This document shows positions 1 through 11,383 of a stretch of DNA of 64,000 nt, piece by piece. Position 1 is the first letter of the stretch, and each line of letters begins with the position of its first letter. Under the pieces are notes generated by a model. That model saw only the letters and a program-made list of their open reading frames with translations. It had not been told where the DNA came from and made no database searches. The translations under genes were made by a program, and so were the position numbers. This DNA comes from Hevea brasiliensis (taxonomy: Eukaryota; Streptophyta; Magnoliopsida; Malpighiales; Euphorbiaceae), in assembly GCF_030052815.1 (NCBI RefSeq), contig NC_079502.1, positions 39,635,140-39,699,139 on the forward strand, written 5' to 3'.

Positions 1-2
1 CC

Positions 3-254
3 GGTGAGTATAATGTCAGTGCCACCTTCAATGTTGCTGATTTATCTCCTTGTGTTGATGCAGGAACAGATTCGAGGACGAATCCTTTTGAAGCGGAGGG
101 GAATGATGAGAATCAAGCTACATCCACAACAAAGGATTTCATCCAAGGTCCAATTACTAGGGCTAGAGCTAAATCACTTCAGAATTTAATTTGTGAAATC
201 ATAAGGAGCAAGGATTATAAGTGGAATGGCATGAAGAAAAATGTAAAGGATTAA
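3..254 (+). pseudogene. CRM integrase C-terminal tail with CR motif (partial)
   Basis: The frame from base 3 encodes the end of the integrase (GEYNVSATFNVADLSPC). It runs through the polypurine tract into the LTR, where it carries GPITRARAKSLQ. That motif is the hallmark of CRM chromoviruses, in which it lies at the pol C-terminus and is thought to help target centromeric chromatin. Compared with the copy at 50349-50725, two bases are missing near 220 (AAGCTGGAA there, AAGTGGAA here with shifted frame), so the frame ends early at 252-254. The missing bases fall on a CTG site, so a consensus error is possible. Confidence 0.8.
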
Positions 255-918
255 ATTTGGTGAAAATTATGCTTAGAAGTGACCAGTGTCATATGGAGCA
301 TTAGATTACATGGAATAACCTGTGGACATGCATGCACCGCATCCAACCCATGTACATGTATCTGTGGCACCTTTTTCAAGGAATATTCCATCTGTTATAA
401 CCATTTCTCTTTTGGACTTAAATGCCCTTATTTGTCGCTGCATTAAATTTACTTTTTGTAAGTAGTTTTTATTATTTTGATAGATTAATTTTTGTTTGGA
501 CTTAAAGCTCCTACATTTGTTACAAAAGTAGGGATATTTTTGTCTTTAGCTTTGAAGCCAAGAGGCTATAAATACAAGTGTAATGAGAGAGTGGAGGACA
601 CACTTGAATATTAATAAGAGATTGCTTCTGCTCCTCTAGTGAGTAAATTGGCTGTTGCCTTTGTTCTTGTGAAGCTCATTAACTTGCTGAGATTCTATCT
701 TGCAAGGTTTAATATGCATAATATTCTTGGTTTATTCATTCTCCATATGAATTAGGTCAAGAATTCCATTTCTGATATTTTCTTTGAATTACACAACAAT
801 CTGATTGTGCTGGTTCAAAGATTCAAATTCATACATCTTGATTTGGTGCCTTCCATATTGTTCATTTAATTCTTGAATGTGGGTTTTCAAGTTACCAATT
901 ACTTGAAGGTTCACATCA
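104..918 (+). repeat. LTR of CRM element (3' LTR)
   Basis: 815 bp, starting TGATGAGAATCAAG right after the purine-rich tract GCGGAGGGGAA and ending CACATCA. It contains a TATA box (CTATAAATAC, about 565-574). It aligns end to end with the LTRs at 42777-43594 and 50509-51325. Most differences from those two are small changes at CAG or CTG sites. Confidence 0.92.
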
Positions 919-1722
919 CATTTAGTAGTAACAGAGCAGAGGTTTGGGTGTTCCTAGGCTTAGATAATTAGAAAGAGATAGTGTGCATAACATGGATGAG
1001 CATTCAATTACGAGTCGAGGTGACACTAATGCAGATTTGTTCTTCTCTCTATTTTATAAATTAGATGGATTCTTATCCTTCAGAGCACAGGTCTCTAAGA
1101 CATATGGAAGAGGAGGTTTAGAGTCATGCAGCTACTCGTACTCATGATCGGGACAGGAGAGAGTGAGAGATAGTGAGCAGTCTCAGAAAAATAGGCAGCA
1201 TAAGAGAGGATATGGCCTGAAGCAGTCTAATATGTCGGCTTCTGTTAGTAAGAGGCCTAAGGGTTCATAGGGCCAGAGAGGCCAGTCTGGGGTATCTGTG
1301 GCCAGTTCTCTGGGCACAACAGCAAAAGGGTCAGTCCAAGTGCCAGAATGTACATACTGAGGTAAGAGACACAGAGGGGAGTGTCGACTGTTGACTGGGG
1401 GATGTTTCTGATGTGGAGCTACAGATCTTTATCTACGAGATTGCCCACCACAGACAAAGAGGTCTGCCCAGCAACCCAGGGAGTTAAAAGACCTGCTAGG
1501 ACAGAAGCTGCTGGTTCTTCAAAGAAAATTGCTTCTGAGACCGTTAAAAGGCCCAAAGCCAGAGTAGCACCACGCGTATATGCCATGAAGGCTCGGAAGG
1601 AGCCGGATCCAGACACTAAAGAGGTGACATGGGAAAGTGAAGAAATAATGAGGCAGTAGTTTCCTCGACTATTTACATCTGGTAAATTTTGAGGACGAAA
1701 TTTCTATTTAGAGGGGAAGAAT
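919..1722 (+). mobile_element. Internal remnant of Tekay-like element A, copy 1
   Basis: About 800 bp lies between a degenerate primer-binding site (GTAACAGAGCAGAGG, about 928-942, compared with the usual TGGTATCAGAGC) and a polypurine tract GAGGGGAAGAAT at 1711-1722. A Tekay-like element normally has 5-6 kb here. Only the first codons of gag, the gag C-terminus and the last codons of pol remain, so this is a deletion derivative that could only move with outside help. It is nearly identical to 27000-27798. Confidence 0.8.
992..1710 (+). pseudogene. Gag/pol fusion remnant of Tekay-like element A, copy 1
   Basis: The remnant starts at an ATG (MDEHSITSRG) and soon loses frame. It then shows the gag C-terminus: a zinc knuckle CTY*GKRHRGEC at about 1349-1384 (the second Cys replaced by a stop), a second decayed knuckle (CF*CGATDLYLRDC), and the Arg/Lys-rich stretch ending APRVYAMKARKEPDPDT that marks the gag-protease junction. 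The next in-frame residues, TWESEEIMRQ*FPRLFTSGKF, resemble the last residues of Tekay pol. Protease, RT, RNase H and integrase have therefore been deleted between two points that happen to keep the frame (open 1381-1659). Confidence 0.65.
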
Positions 1723-3167
1723 TGTAACGCCTTCACTTTAGACAATCCCGCACATTCTACTATTTCGATAACTAATGTCTATTCGGACAGTCAGGATGTC
1801 TGGAACTACACTTAAACTAGAGTGAGAAGGCATAATTTAATTAAATAAAGGTCAAGTAAAGTTGAAGAAAAGTAAAATAAATGAATTATAAATTGGTTAA
1901 ATGAGCACAAGCTGGGTAACCTCACTGGGAAGTGACTATGAGTCCGGTTGTTGCTCTAAATTCATGCAGAACCCTGTAAGACCCTTAATGAAGACCTAAT
2001 TAAGGGGATTTCTATGAATTAATAAGTCAAGAAAATGAAAAAAAAAAAAGCATAGAGCAAAGGAAGATGAGGATTTATCGGGTATTATGGAAAAGAGGGA
2101 CATAAACCCGGTAAGAGCAAAACTTGGTCAATTAAATTTGAAGGTCCAATATTGACTAAAAATGAGAGTTATTAAATTAATGAAGCTAGATTAATTTAAT
2201 TAATTAAGATTATAAAAATTAAATATAATTAATGAAAAGTCAAAATTTAATGATTATAACTTTAAAATAATTACAAAATTATCATTCTCTATATTTACAA
2301 ATTTGCCATTGGACATTAAATTAATATATAAATCAATAATTGAAAAAAAAATTATGTCTTCTTCATCCTCATTCTCGTCCATTGCTCTCTCTCTTTCCTC
2401 TCTCAAAAATTCCTCCATTAAAACACAAGATTAAGCTTAAAAACCCTAAGTTCCACCCATAATTCCTTTAGAAAACCTAAAGCAAACCCTAAACTAAAGC
2501 CTAATTAGTAGAGAGCACTCAAGAAAACCAAAAGAAATTAAGAGTTTGGGGTATCAGAATTTCAGCCAAGGTGGTTCCATGAGGGGAGTGAAGATTTGGT
2601 TGAATTAAAGGTTGATTTAGGCTAAGGACAGCTTGAATACAAGGTTAGTGCTAACAATCCCCATCAATTTTGAAGTTTTATGAATTTTTGTTAGGGTTTC
2701 CTATAATTAGGAATTTTCTTATTTATGCCCCAAGTGATGCAATTGAATGTTTATTTTAACTCTTCGATGTGTTAATTATTTGAGTATGTTGAGAAGACAT
2801 CAAATTGGTTGATAGAAAGTGAAGTTATGTAGGGAACTTAATTTTAGACCCTGAGTCCAGCATGATTAGGTAGCCATAAGTAGAGCTACATTGCTCTACT
2901 TGGTGTGAGACTAATTGGAGATGAAACGTAAGACATAATTCCACAATTTTCATGAAGAGACCCTACCCAGAATCTGCCCAGAAGATGGCCTAAAATTAGC
3001 TTGAATCCGGGTGAACAAATTCTGAACCTGGAAAAATGACCAAATGAATAGTAAATGTTCAAATGAGCATAACTCACTATAGGAAGCTCCAATTGAGCTG
3101 ATCTTTTAACTTATGAAAAGCTTAGACATAGGAGAACATTTCATATGAAGAACATAGAGCAAAATTA
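1723..3167 (+). repeat. LTR A copy 1, 5' portion
   Basis: The LTR begins TGTAACGCCTTCAC immediately after the polypurine tract. It is interrupted at 3167 by element B and resumes at 25315. No coding sequence is recognisable; the sequence is AT-rich. The complete LTR is about 3.74 kb, judged from copy 2. The equivalent of 31889-32510 in copy 2 is missing from copy 1. Confidence 0.82.
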
Positions 3168-4703
3168 TGTCACACCCTACCTGCAGTAAGATGTAACAAG
3201 ATTCCGTAGTACATCTAATGAATTACTGTACTTCGCCTACTGGTAACCCATTAAATATACTACAAGGGATTTTAAAACAATTTACTTACCTTTTGAAAGT
3301 GGTGAGCTCTTTCAATAGGAATTAAAAACTTTTAGTTGAAGTTTAAATACTAGTTAAAATTTTTGTACATTTTTTTATTTTTAAGCAAATTTTGGAAAAT
3401 TTTTGGCAGAGTGCCGTCTATATTTGGGAAAAACAGTTCTTCAAACACCTAAAAAAACACTTCTAATGTTTTCAAAACAACCACAACTCCAATACATTCA
3501 TTTTCATATCCTCATTCATTACAATCAATTCAATTCAACCAAATTTCAACTCAAATTTCACAACTTAAAAATTGTTCAAAACAATTCGATAATTCATAAA
3601 CATTGCATTAAATTAAATTTACATACACAAATCTTATTTTATAAAAGAAAAATAAAAAATAATATTATTACAACTTTGATGTACAACTGCTCAATTTTAC
3701 ATTATCACATATGACACTAAACTATTTACATCAAAATAAGCTACAAGGGTATAACTAAATACTCGTACAAAAGCTCCGTGTAGTCCCAATAATCAGTAGC
3801 TCACTCTACTACTTTTATCTTGTCTCTATCTGCGACAGCAAAGAAAGCTATCGCTGAGTATAAAAATACTTAGTGGTGCACAATAAAATGAAGAATGCAA
3901 AATATAAAACATTTATTATCAATTCACAGTTCAAATATTTCACAATTACTTTTTACAATTTTTCAAATCACCTTTATAACAAATCACAATTTAAATATTT
4001 CACAATTTTCAAAGCTTAATATAACACAATTTGATCAAAGAATTTAATAAATTCAATGTTCCAATCAATAACACAACTCAGGCCATGACACAAAATTTCT
4101 GAATATGCCGTGTGTACATCATGACAAGGCAAACTCACCCCACTAATCGAAATCAATGAGGGAGGTGGCTAGCTAGCTAATGAGTACTCATCTAAACTCA
4201 CCTTAGACTAGTAAGCCAGAGAGGACGAATATAGTCAAACTCACCCCATAAATGGAGGAGGAACATAGTGATATTGCTATGCCAAGTGTGAATCAAAAAC
4301 AATTTAAATCAAGTTATTCAAACATTTCACGCAAAATACAAATCAATTTCCAATTCAAATTTCCATTCATAAAATGGCAACACAGCATTTCTCAAAACCA
4401 TAATTAGCACAACTAATTCACAATGCATAACTAAATAAATTTTCAATTAGAAAACGATAAATTAAAGTTTATTGTGCACAAACCTGATATGAGTCACCTC
4501 TAGGCCTTGACTCAGTTTGCCCTATCCTTTTTCAGGTCTTTTTTAGTTGAAACACACAATTTATAGTGTTTCAGTATCTTATTTCACAATAAATCTAATA
4601 ATTGATTCATATATACTTAATTCTAGCCCCAATATGCTTAAACTAACATTTTTTGGAAATTTTCATTTCGGAGTTACTATTTATAATACTATTCAAGTCA
4701 ATT
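3168..4703 (-). repeat. LTR B (left LTR of element B), first portion
   Basis: Begins TGTCACACCCTAC, preceded by AATTA (3163-3167). The same AATTA flanks both sides of the solo B LTR in the duplicate region (29240-29244 and 31889-31893), so this is the same ancestral insertion site. A minus-strand CRM element interrupts it at 4704. The LTR continues at 12326 and ends at 18914. With insertions and the internal duplication removed it is about 3.55 kb. Confidence 0.75.
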
Positions 4704-5644
4704 TGATACGGTTTCTACCCTTAGTTGCTGATCCACTAAGAAGAAAGACCAAAGGACCGTCTTCAAAACAAGCCAAAAAACTACCTTGAACCTTCAACCC
4801 TTCACCTTGAAGATGGAGAACTGAAAATATAATTCCCAAGAAAGATAGCCAAGAACAAGACCAATTCACCTATGCTGATGAATAACCTTGAATATAAAAT
4901 AAAACTTAACAAATCAAGGCAAGAATTTGCTAAGAAAAATAGAGAGAGTTCTAAGAAGAACTTTGAAGCAAAGCTCCAGCAATTTTTCTCAAAAAATTAC
5001 CATATGAATTCTATCCCCAAAATGAAACAAAAGAAGGCAGAAATATGGGTTGGTGTATTCTGCCAAGACATTTCAACAACCATGGGACATGTCCAAGTCT
5101 TGGTTAATGCACCAATCTCTCCTAAAAATAGATACAAAGTTCAAACATTAATAGGAAGATCAAATTTGGCAGGCTACAAATGAGAGACAATCTGAGAAGA
5201 GATGTTTTGTCTTGAAGCTAAAAATAGTAAATTTGCTTTTCCTATAAATAGCTGGAGCATGGCTGGAGCACCTGGATAAAGTTATGGCTTCCAATCTTTG
5301 CAAAATGGACAAAAGCATCTTCAAAAGGTTGGTGGAGATGGGCTGCCAATTGTGCTGCCACCTAGGCACTCCACCTGGGCACCACATTGGATGCCAACTA
5401 GGATGGACTTGCTGACATGGCTGCCACGTGTATGCCACCTTGGACGGATGCCACTTGGTCTCTTGGCTCCTCAAATATGCAAAGGTATGTACAGCAAGGT
5501 TGGCTTCCCTCTTCCAAGTCCAAACTGAATACTTGCAAGAGGTTGGACTTGGTGATGTGCTTATGCACCAAGCCTTGAAGCTTCTTAGCCATTGCTCTAG
5601 TTATTGGCCCTTGGCGTGAAATTGGTGCAACCAGTTCCTCATCA
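4704..5644 (-). repeat. 3' LTR of minus-strand CRM element
   Basis: 941 bp, TGATAC...CATCA on the plus strand, aligning end to end with 11384-12325. On the element's own strand it starts TGATGAGGAACTGG, like the other CRM LTRs here (TGATGAG...). The pol frame enters this LTR and contributes the CR motif. A 103-codon frame at 4872-5183 is also open in the other LTR, but it is antisense to the element and has no recognisable domain. Confidence 0.92.
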
Positions 5645-6944
5645 TCCTCTCCCTCTTCGAAAGAATTCGTCCTCGAATTGTCATCATCTGCATAGAAAGG
5701 AGCAAGATTAGTCACATTAAATTTAGCACTTACACCATACTCACCTGCTTGTATGCATTGTCATTAATTCTCTCTAGCACCTTAAAAGGTCCATCACTCC
5801 TAGGCTGAAGTTTTGATTTCCTTTGTGTAGGAAACCTCTCCTTCTTCCAGTGAACCCATACAAGATCACCAGGTTGGAACACCATCTTCTTTCTCCCCTT
5901 GTTAGCTTGGGCTGCCCTCCTCTCATTCACTTTCTCCATTTGTTGCTTTGCTTTTTGATGCATTTGTTTCACCATTTCAGCTTTCCTTTTGCCATCTAAA
6001 CTAGCAAGCTCATTAGTAGGCAAAGGCAACAAATCTAAAGAAGTTAGTGGGTTAAAACCATATACAAGTTCAAAGGGTAAATAATTAGTAGATGAATGCA
6101 TAGACCTGTTGTATGCAAATTCTATGAATGGTATGCACTCCTCTTAAGCTTTCAAGTGTTGTTTAATCATTGCACGTAGAAGAGTGCCCACGGTCCTATT
6201 GACAACTTCTGTTTGCCCATCCGTTTGTAGATGGCAAGTGGTAGAGAAACAAAGTTTGGTTCCTAATTTTCCCCACAAGACTTTCCAAAAATGGCTTAGA
6301 AATTTCATATCCCTATCACTAACAATTGTTCTAGGAATACCATGCAATCTAACTATCACCTTAAAGAACAAAGAAGCAAAGTAAGATGCATCGTCAGTCT
6401 TGTGACATGGTATGAAATGAGCCATCTTGGAAAAATGATCAATAACAACAAAAATACTATCATGTCCTTTCTTTGTCCTAGGTAAACCCAAAATGAAATT
6501 CATGGATAAATCTACCCAAGGTTCTCTAGGAACACTCAATGGCATGTATAGACTATGCAGCCTTACTTTAGACTTTGCCTTCATGTAAGTCACACATCTA
6601 GCACACACTCTCTATACATCTCTCTTTATGTGTGGCCAATAAAAATGTTCCTTTAAAATTTCTAAGGTCTTTGCAACCCCAAAATGTCCCATTAAACCAC
6701 CAGCATGTGATCCTTTAACAAGCAACTCTCTAATTGAGCATTTAGGCACACATAATTTATTTTCCCTAAATAAGAAACCATTATGCCTATAGAATTTATC
6801 ATATGCAGCATGTTCACAAAAGGCAAACACTTTCCCAAAGTCATCATCATTAACATACATTTCTTTCACATGTTCGAAGCCTAAAAGTCTAGCGTCAAGC
6901 ATGGAAAGTAGTGTACCTCCTTGAAAGTGCATCAGCCACCACAT
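5398..6944 (-). pseudogene. CRM integrase with CR motif, inactivated
   Basis: In the sense direction the region begins with the HHCC zinc-binding region ([19 protein letters not shown]...CARC). The catalytic core follows ([38 protein letters not shown]). It ends with the C-terminal domain (QPGDLVWVHWKKERFP, INDNAY) and the CR motif GPITRAMAKKLQ inside the LTR. The first residue of the catalytic D,D,E triad is Asn here (LSMNF); the other CRM copy has LSMDF. In-frame stops lie at about 6612 and 6144, and the frame shifts near 5730. The domain identity is clear. It cannot make an active integrase. Confidence 0.9.
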
Positions 6945-7037
6945 TCTCTTTGCCTTACTTGTATTGAATCACATATGGGAAACCTTTAATGAATTCACTC
7001 CACTTGGCATGGTGCTTGTTGAGCTTGTTCTGCCCCT

Positions 7038-8433
7038 TTAATTATGAATGACAAACTCCTTTGACCACAAGTAGTGTTGCCAAGTCTCAAGTGCACACAC
7101 CAGAACATACATCTCTTTATCATAAGTGGAGTAGTTCAATGTAGCCCCACTTAGGCTTTCACTGAAGTAGGCAATCGGTTTCCTTTCTTGCTTCAAAACA
7201 GCTTCAATACCCACTCCAGAGGCATCACATTGAATCTCAAAAGTTTTAGAAAAATCAGGTAAAGCAAGTAAAGATGCAGAACATAATTTCTCCTTAAGTG
7301 AATTAAATGCATGCTCTTGTTCTTCCCCCCACTTGAATCCCACATTCTTTTTTAAAACTTCATTCAAGGGTGCGACTATGGCACTAAAGTCCTTTACAAA
7401 TCTTCTATAAAAACTAGCCAACCCATGGAAGCTCCTCACATCACTCACGGACTTAGGTGTAGGCCACTCTTTAATGGCTCTTACCTTATCCTTATCAACT
7501 TCAATTCCCTTGCCACTTACCACAAATCCTAAGAAAATAACTTTGTCCATACAGAAAGTGCATTTCTTAAGATTGGCATACAAGTGCTCTTTTCTCAACA
7601 CCTCAAAGACTTGTCTCAAGTGCAGCAAATGATCATGCATATTTTGGCTATATACTAGAATATCATCAAAGTACACTATAATAAATTTTCCTAGGAAAGC
7701 ACGCAACACATGGTTCATAACCCTCATAAATGTATTAGGTGCATTGGTCAAGCCAAATGGCATAACTAACCATTCATATAGTCCATATTGAGTCTTAAAG
7801 GCAGTTTTCCATTCATCTCCTAATTTCATGCAAATTTGGTGATAACCACTCTTTAAGTCAATTTTAGAAAATATGCATGCACCATGCAACTCATCAAGCA
7901 TATCATCAAGTCTAGGTATGGGATGTCTATACTTTACAGTGATTTTGTTGATTGCTCCACAATCTACACACATGCGCATGGTCCCATCTTTCTTAGGCAC
8001 CAAAAGAATAGGTACGGCACATGGGCTCATGCTCTCCTTAACATGGCCTTTTGCTAGAAGCTCCTCCACTTGTCTTTGAAGTTCCTTAGCCTCTTCCGGA
8101 TTGGTTCTATAGGCCGACCTATTTGGGATTACAGCTCCAGGCACAAAATCTATTTGGTGCTCTATGCCTCTAATGGGTGGGTGGTAGCCCATTAGGTATT
8201 TCTTCAGAGAAGACATCCTCAAACTCCTGCAATAAGGGTAAAGCACAACTAGGAATGGATGGGTCAAGGTTAGAAACATTGGTGTAAGCTCCCTTAAAAA
8301 TTAGCAAAGCCATTGGCATACTAGAAAAATATGCAGTCCTCACATCCTTGGCTTTTGCTAGCAAACTGACTTTATTCTCTCCACTCTTCTCACAACTCTC
8401 TTTTTGCACCAAGCCATTTCCTTTTGGTTTCAC
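7038..8433 (-). pseudogene. CRM reverse transcriptase-RNase H, inactivated
   Basis: The 413-codon frame at 7038-8279 holds the [20 protein letters not shown], the motif-A region [13 protein letters not shown] with its Asp, and the active-site box [10 protein letters not shown]. It then enters RNase H ([26 protein letters not shown]). RNase H stops at FVIHN; about 20 bases have been lost between there and the downstream LLSMLDARLLGFEHVKE. Upstream (8170-8433) is the linker between protease and RT, in a different frame, so a frameshift separates them near 8170-8280. The RT itself keeps its catalytic residues, but the polyprotein is not continuous. Confidence 0.9.
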
Positions 8434-8467
8434 TCTTTTTGAATTTTCTCTCTTCTATTTCTCTCCC

Positions 8468-8990
8468 TCATTTTTCCTCTCTTTCTTTTCTTTCTTTCTC
8501 CTTTTGCACTCTTAGCTCGACCTCTCTTTGTTGTTGCTCATTCATGGTCTGTTTTATCCTTAATTGATCTTTGAAAGCTTGTGCAGGTGATAATGCTGCT
8601 AAAGTAACCCTTCGTCCATCATGATCAAAGGAGTACCTATTCCTAAATCCATCATGCACTACATTTCTATCATATTGCCATGGTCTCCCTAGCAAAATAT
8701 GTCCAGCATGCATTGGCACCACATCACACAACACCTCATCCTTATACCTTCTAATAGAAAAAGCCAACATCACTTGCTTGTTCACTTTAATTTCCCCACA
8801 GTCATTCAGCCATTGCAACTTGTATGGTCTAGGATGCTTAATGGTGCGCATGCCAAGCTTCGCAACCATGAGTGTGCTGCCAACATTCACACAACTACCA
8901 CTATCTACAATCATGCTACAAGTTTTACCATTCACCAAGCATCTAGTGTGGAAAATATTTTCCCTTTGTAGTGCATCTCCCTCTTCTTCC
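8468..8990 (-). pseudogene. CRM aspartic protease region
   Basis: The frame encodes MVNGKTCSMIVDSGSCVNVG, with the retropepsin Asp in the DSG triplet, then GHILLGRPWQYDRNVVHDG, typical of the protease C-terminal half in CRM and related chromoviruses. A Lys/Glu/Arg-rich, probably helical linker follows (QQREVELRVQKEKERKEREEK), ending in a stop at 8468. The flanking gag and RT parts are in other frames, so the protease cannot be released from an intact polyprotein. Confidence 0.85.
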
Positions 8991-10327
8991 TTTGCTTATG
9001 CACTTAGTGCATGCCTAACCACCAGAATATTTCCTCCCATGGCATGCTCTACATCACTAGCTTCCTCTAAAGGAGGCATACTCTCACTAGCATCATCATC
9101 AGCAATATCATCATCTTCTGATTCGATCTCCCCATTCGGCCTCATCACCATCACCCTCTTGTTAGGACATTGAGATGCATAATGTCCTTCCCTAGGCACC
9201 TAAAACATTGGATATCCCTAGTTCTCCCACTAGAGGTATTCTGTCCCTTGCCTTTCTCAGTCACACTAGGCTTTTCTCCACCCCTAGTCTCCTCTTTCTT
9301 TTCCTTAGAAACAGCCTTGGAATCACTACTTCCACCCTTCTTCTAATTCGGTTTCCATGGAGCATTGTTGCCTAAATTCATACCTACACCCATTTTGAAT
9401 GCTTTCTTCTTCTTTAGTTGTTTTTCTATCTTGATTGCCATATTTAACATGTCATCAAGCTCTACATAGTGTTGTAGCTCCAATATGTTGGCAATATCAA
9501 GATTCAGCCCCTTTAGGAACCTAGCCATAGTGGCTTCCCTATCCTCCTCTCCATTGGCTCTTATCATAGCCATCTCCATCTCCTTGAAATATTCTTCCAC
9601 ACTTTTGTTTCCTTGCACCAGCCCTTGCAACCTTTGTTGCAACTCCCTATAATAATGTTAAGGTACAAATCTGTCCCTCATGATTTGCTTCATCTCATTC
9701 CAAGTTTCAACACCCCTCATCCCATTTCTCCTTCTTTTAGTGAGCAATTGATCCCACCAAACTATGGCATAATCTGTGAACTCAACTACTGTAAGTTTCA
9801 CCTTCTTTTCCTCACTATAATTGTGACAATAAAAAATGAGATCCACCTTCCTCTCCCACTCTAAATATGCATCCGGATTGGCTTTGCCTTGGAATGGCAT
9901 AATTTTCATTTTGATCCCACTAATGTTACCATCCACTCTCCCTCTCCCTCTTGCTTCCTCCATATTACCTCTTCTCAAGTTTCTGCCTCCACCTCTTCCA
10001 CCCCTATTACCTCTCATCCCTCTCGATCTATGGTGGTCATCATGTGCAGCAGAGTGCTGGTCATCCTCTTCATCAGAATTATCATCATTTTCATCCCCCC
10101 CCCCCCCCCCAATCATCTATAGGCGGTGCATTGTTCACTCTAGATCCCCTAGCCCTATTCTGCCACTCATTTGTGTTTTATCTACCATTCCTAATATTCT
10201 GCTCAATTCTTTCAATTCGGTCAGCTAGTTTGCTCAATTGTCTACCAATTCTTTCCAAATGTTGAACAAGTGCTTATTGGTAAAAAGGATTATCCATATT
10301 AAGTCCACTAGTTTGTTCTTGTGACAT
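8991..10327 (-). pseudogene. CRM gag, inactivated
   Basis: The start is the ATG at 10325-10327 (MSQEQTSGLNMDNPFYQ), with a stop a few codons later. The gag core is at 9658-10116 ([19 protein letters not shown]...DYAIVWWDQLL) and 9343-9642 ([35 protein letters not shown] when read through; quoted only as the region). The zinc knuckle near 9170-9215 begins CFRCLG in one frame and continues GHYASQC in the next, so a one-base deletion lies inside it. An Asp/Ser-rich tail follows. A 16-base C run (10095-10110, Gly codons on this strand) is a likely place for length error. Four or more lesions make this clearly non-functional. Confidence 0.85.
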
Positions 10328-11369
10328 TTTTAATACCTGCACAAAAAAGTTAGTAAAACAGAAAACAACCTCACAAATTCACTCAATTTTTGGTCACTCA
10401 AGTGTTTGTATTCAGTTTATAGGCTTTTACCCTCTTGGAGTTCTTGCCACTCGATGCCTTTTTCCACTCAAGCTTACTTACCAAGTTCTTGTCAGAACTA
10501 ATGCAATTCCAGTAAGTTTAAATCAAGTTTTAATATATGTTCAAGCACAAACTCAAGCAAAATGTGTGGAATAAGTGTTTGTTATGACACTTGAAGCAAG
10601 AAATGAAGACACCAGGCTCTAGAGTAATGAAGTGAAATAGGAGTCAAAATTAGCTTGCTATTTTTGCCTCTCCCCGAAAAAAAGGCAAAGTTGGAATTTT
10701 GTAAAACTGTTTTAAGGGCAGCAACAAGACATAATTTTAGTAGGGAAAATCAAGTCTAGAGGTTCCAGAAAGAACCTTGATGTTTTGGATTTCTAGGCTT
10801 AAGCCTACAAAGCACCCCTATGAAGTTTTAGAATTTTTTAGGTTGGTTTGGTTATACCTCCCCAAAAACAGCCACCAAAAAGAAATGTTGAACTTACAAT
10901 ATTCCAGCACTCAAACATACACTTTAGCACCTTTTTTTTTTCCTTTTTTTTTTCTTCTTTCTTTTTGTTCTTTCCTTTTTTCTTTTTTTTTTTATATCAT
11001 GTAACCACACAACAGATACACTCAACACATCCAACACTAAACACTTCAACAACACACTTCACAAGCCATAAAGATGCAAATAACCAGGTTGTGAAGAAAA
11101 GGTTTATGGTAGAAAATAACACAAATGTGACAAAACTAGGGAAACAAGGACAGATGCAAGAAAGACTCTAATATACCCTAAGATTAGTGGTATTGAGTGT
11201 TAACTCACTACTAAACCTGGAATAGGTTCAGATTTTCTTAAACACACCAGAAAACACAAGGACTTGAAGAACCTTCAAGGCTTAAACACAAGGAAGATAA
11301 AAGAAGGGGAAAGGAAAAAAACAAAAACACAACAAAATGGATGACTAACCTGTTTTGAAGAGAGCCTAA
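10328..11369 (-). other. Untranslated leader of minus-strand CRM element with probable intron
   Basis: About 1 kb lies between the primer-binding site and gag with no coding potential. On the element's strand a donor-like ACAG|GTTAGT lies at 11350/11349, about 20 nt after the primer-binding site. An acceptor-like TTTTTTGTGCAG|G ends at 10337, ten bases before the gag ATG. A plus-strand T/C-rich tract at 10931-10995 falls inside. The same donor-acceptor arrangement occurs in the other CRM element, so a leader intron of about 1,013 bp is plausible. Confidence 0.55.
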
Positions 11370-11381
11370 GCTCTGATACCA
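11370..11381 (-). promoter_or_regulatory. Primer-binding site for initiator tRNA-Met
   Basis: The minus strand reads TGGTATCAGAGC, two bases inside the 5' LTR. It is complementary to the 3' end of plant initiator tRNA-Met and fixes the orientation of the element. Confidence 0.93.
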
Positions 11382-11383
11382 AA

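Larger units (their letters stand above)
1..918 (+). mobile_element. 3' end of a CRM-type Ty3/gypsy element, cut by the window edge
   Basis: The sequence matches, almost base for base, the 3' end of the complete CRM element at 42777-51325. It holds the tail of the integrase, a polypurine tract at about 93-103, and one full LTR to 918. The 5' part lies outside the window. At 918 the LTR ends in CA and abuts the primer-binding-like start of a Tekay-like internal remnant, so this element appears to have inserted at or beside an LTR/internal junction. The matching target duplication would be to the left of the window and cannot be checked. Confidence 0.9.

Noticed and set aside
3403..3714. A 103-codon frame repeated at 29479-29790 and, in shorter form, at 21544-21825
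   Set aside because: It lies in LTR B, is rich in Asn/Ile/His from AT-rich DNA, and is shared through repeat copying.
4872..5183. A 103-codon plus-strand frame, also open in the partner LTR at 11553-11864
   Set aside because: It is antisense to the CRM element and conserved only because both LTRs descend from one sequence. No domain was recognised.
8778..10265. Several plus-strand frames over the minus-strand CRM gag
   Set aside because: They are shadows of the gag and protease coding strand, including Pro-rich products of the C run at 10095-10110.
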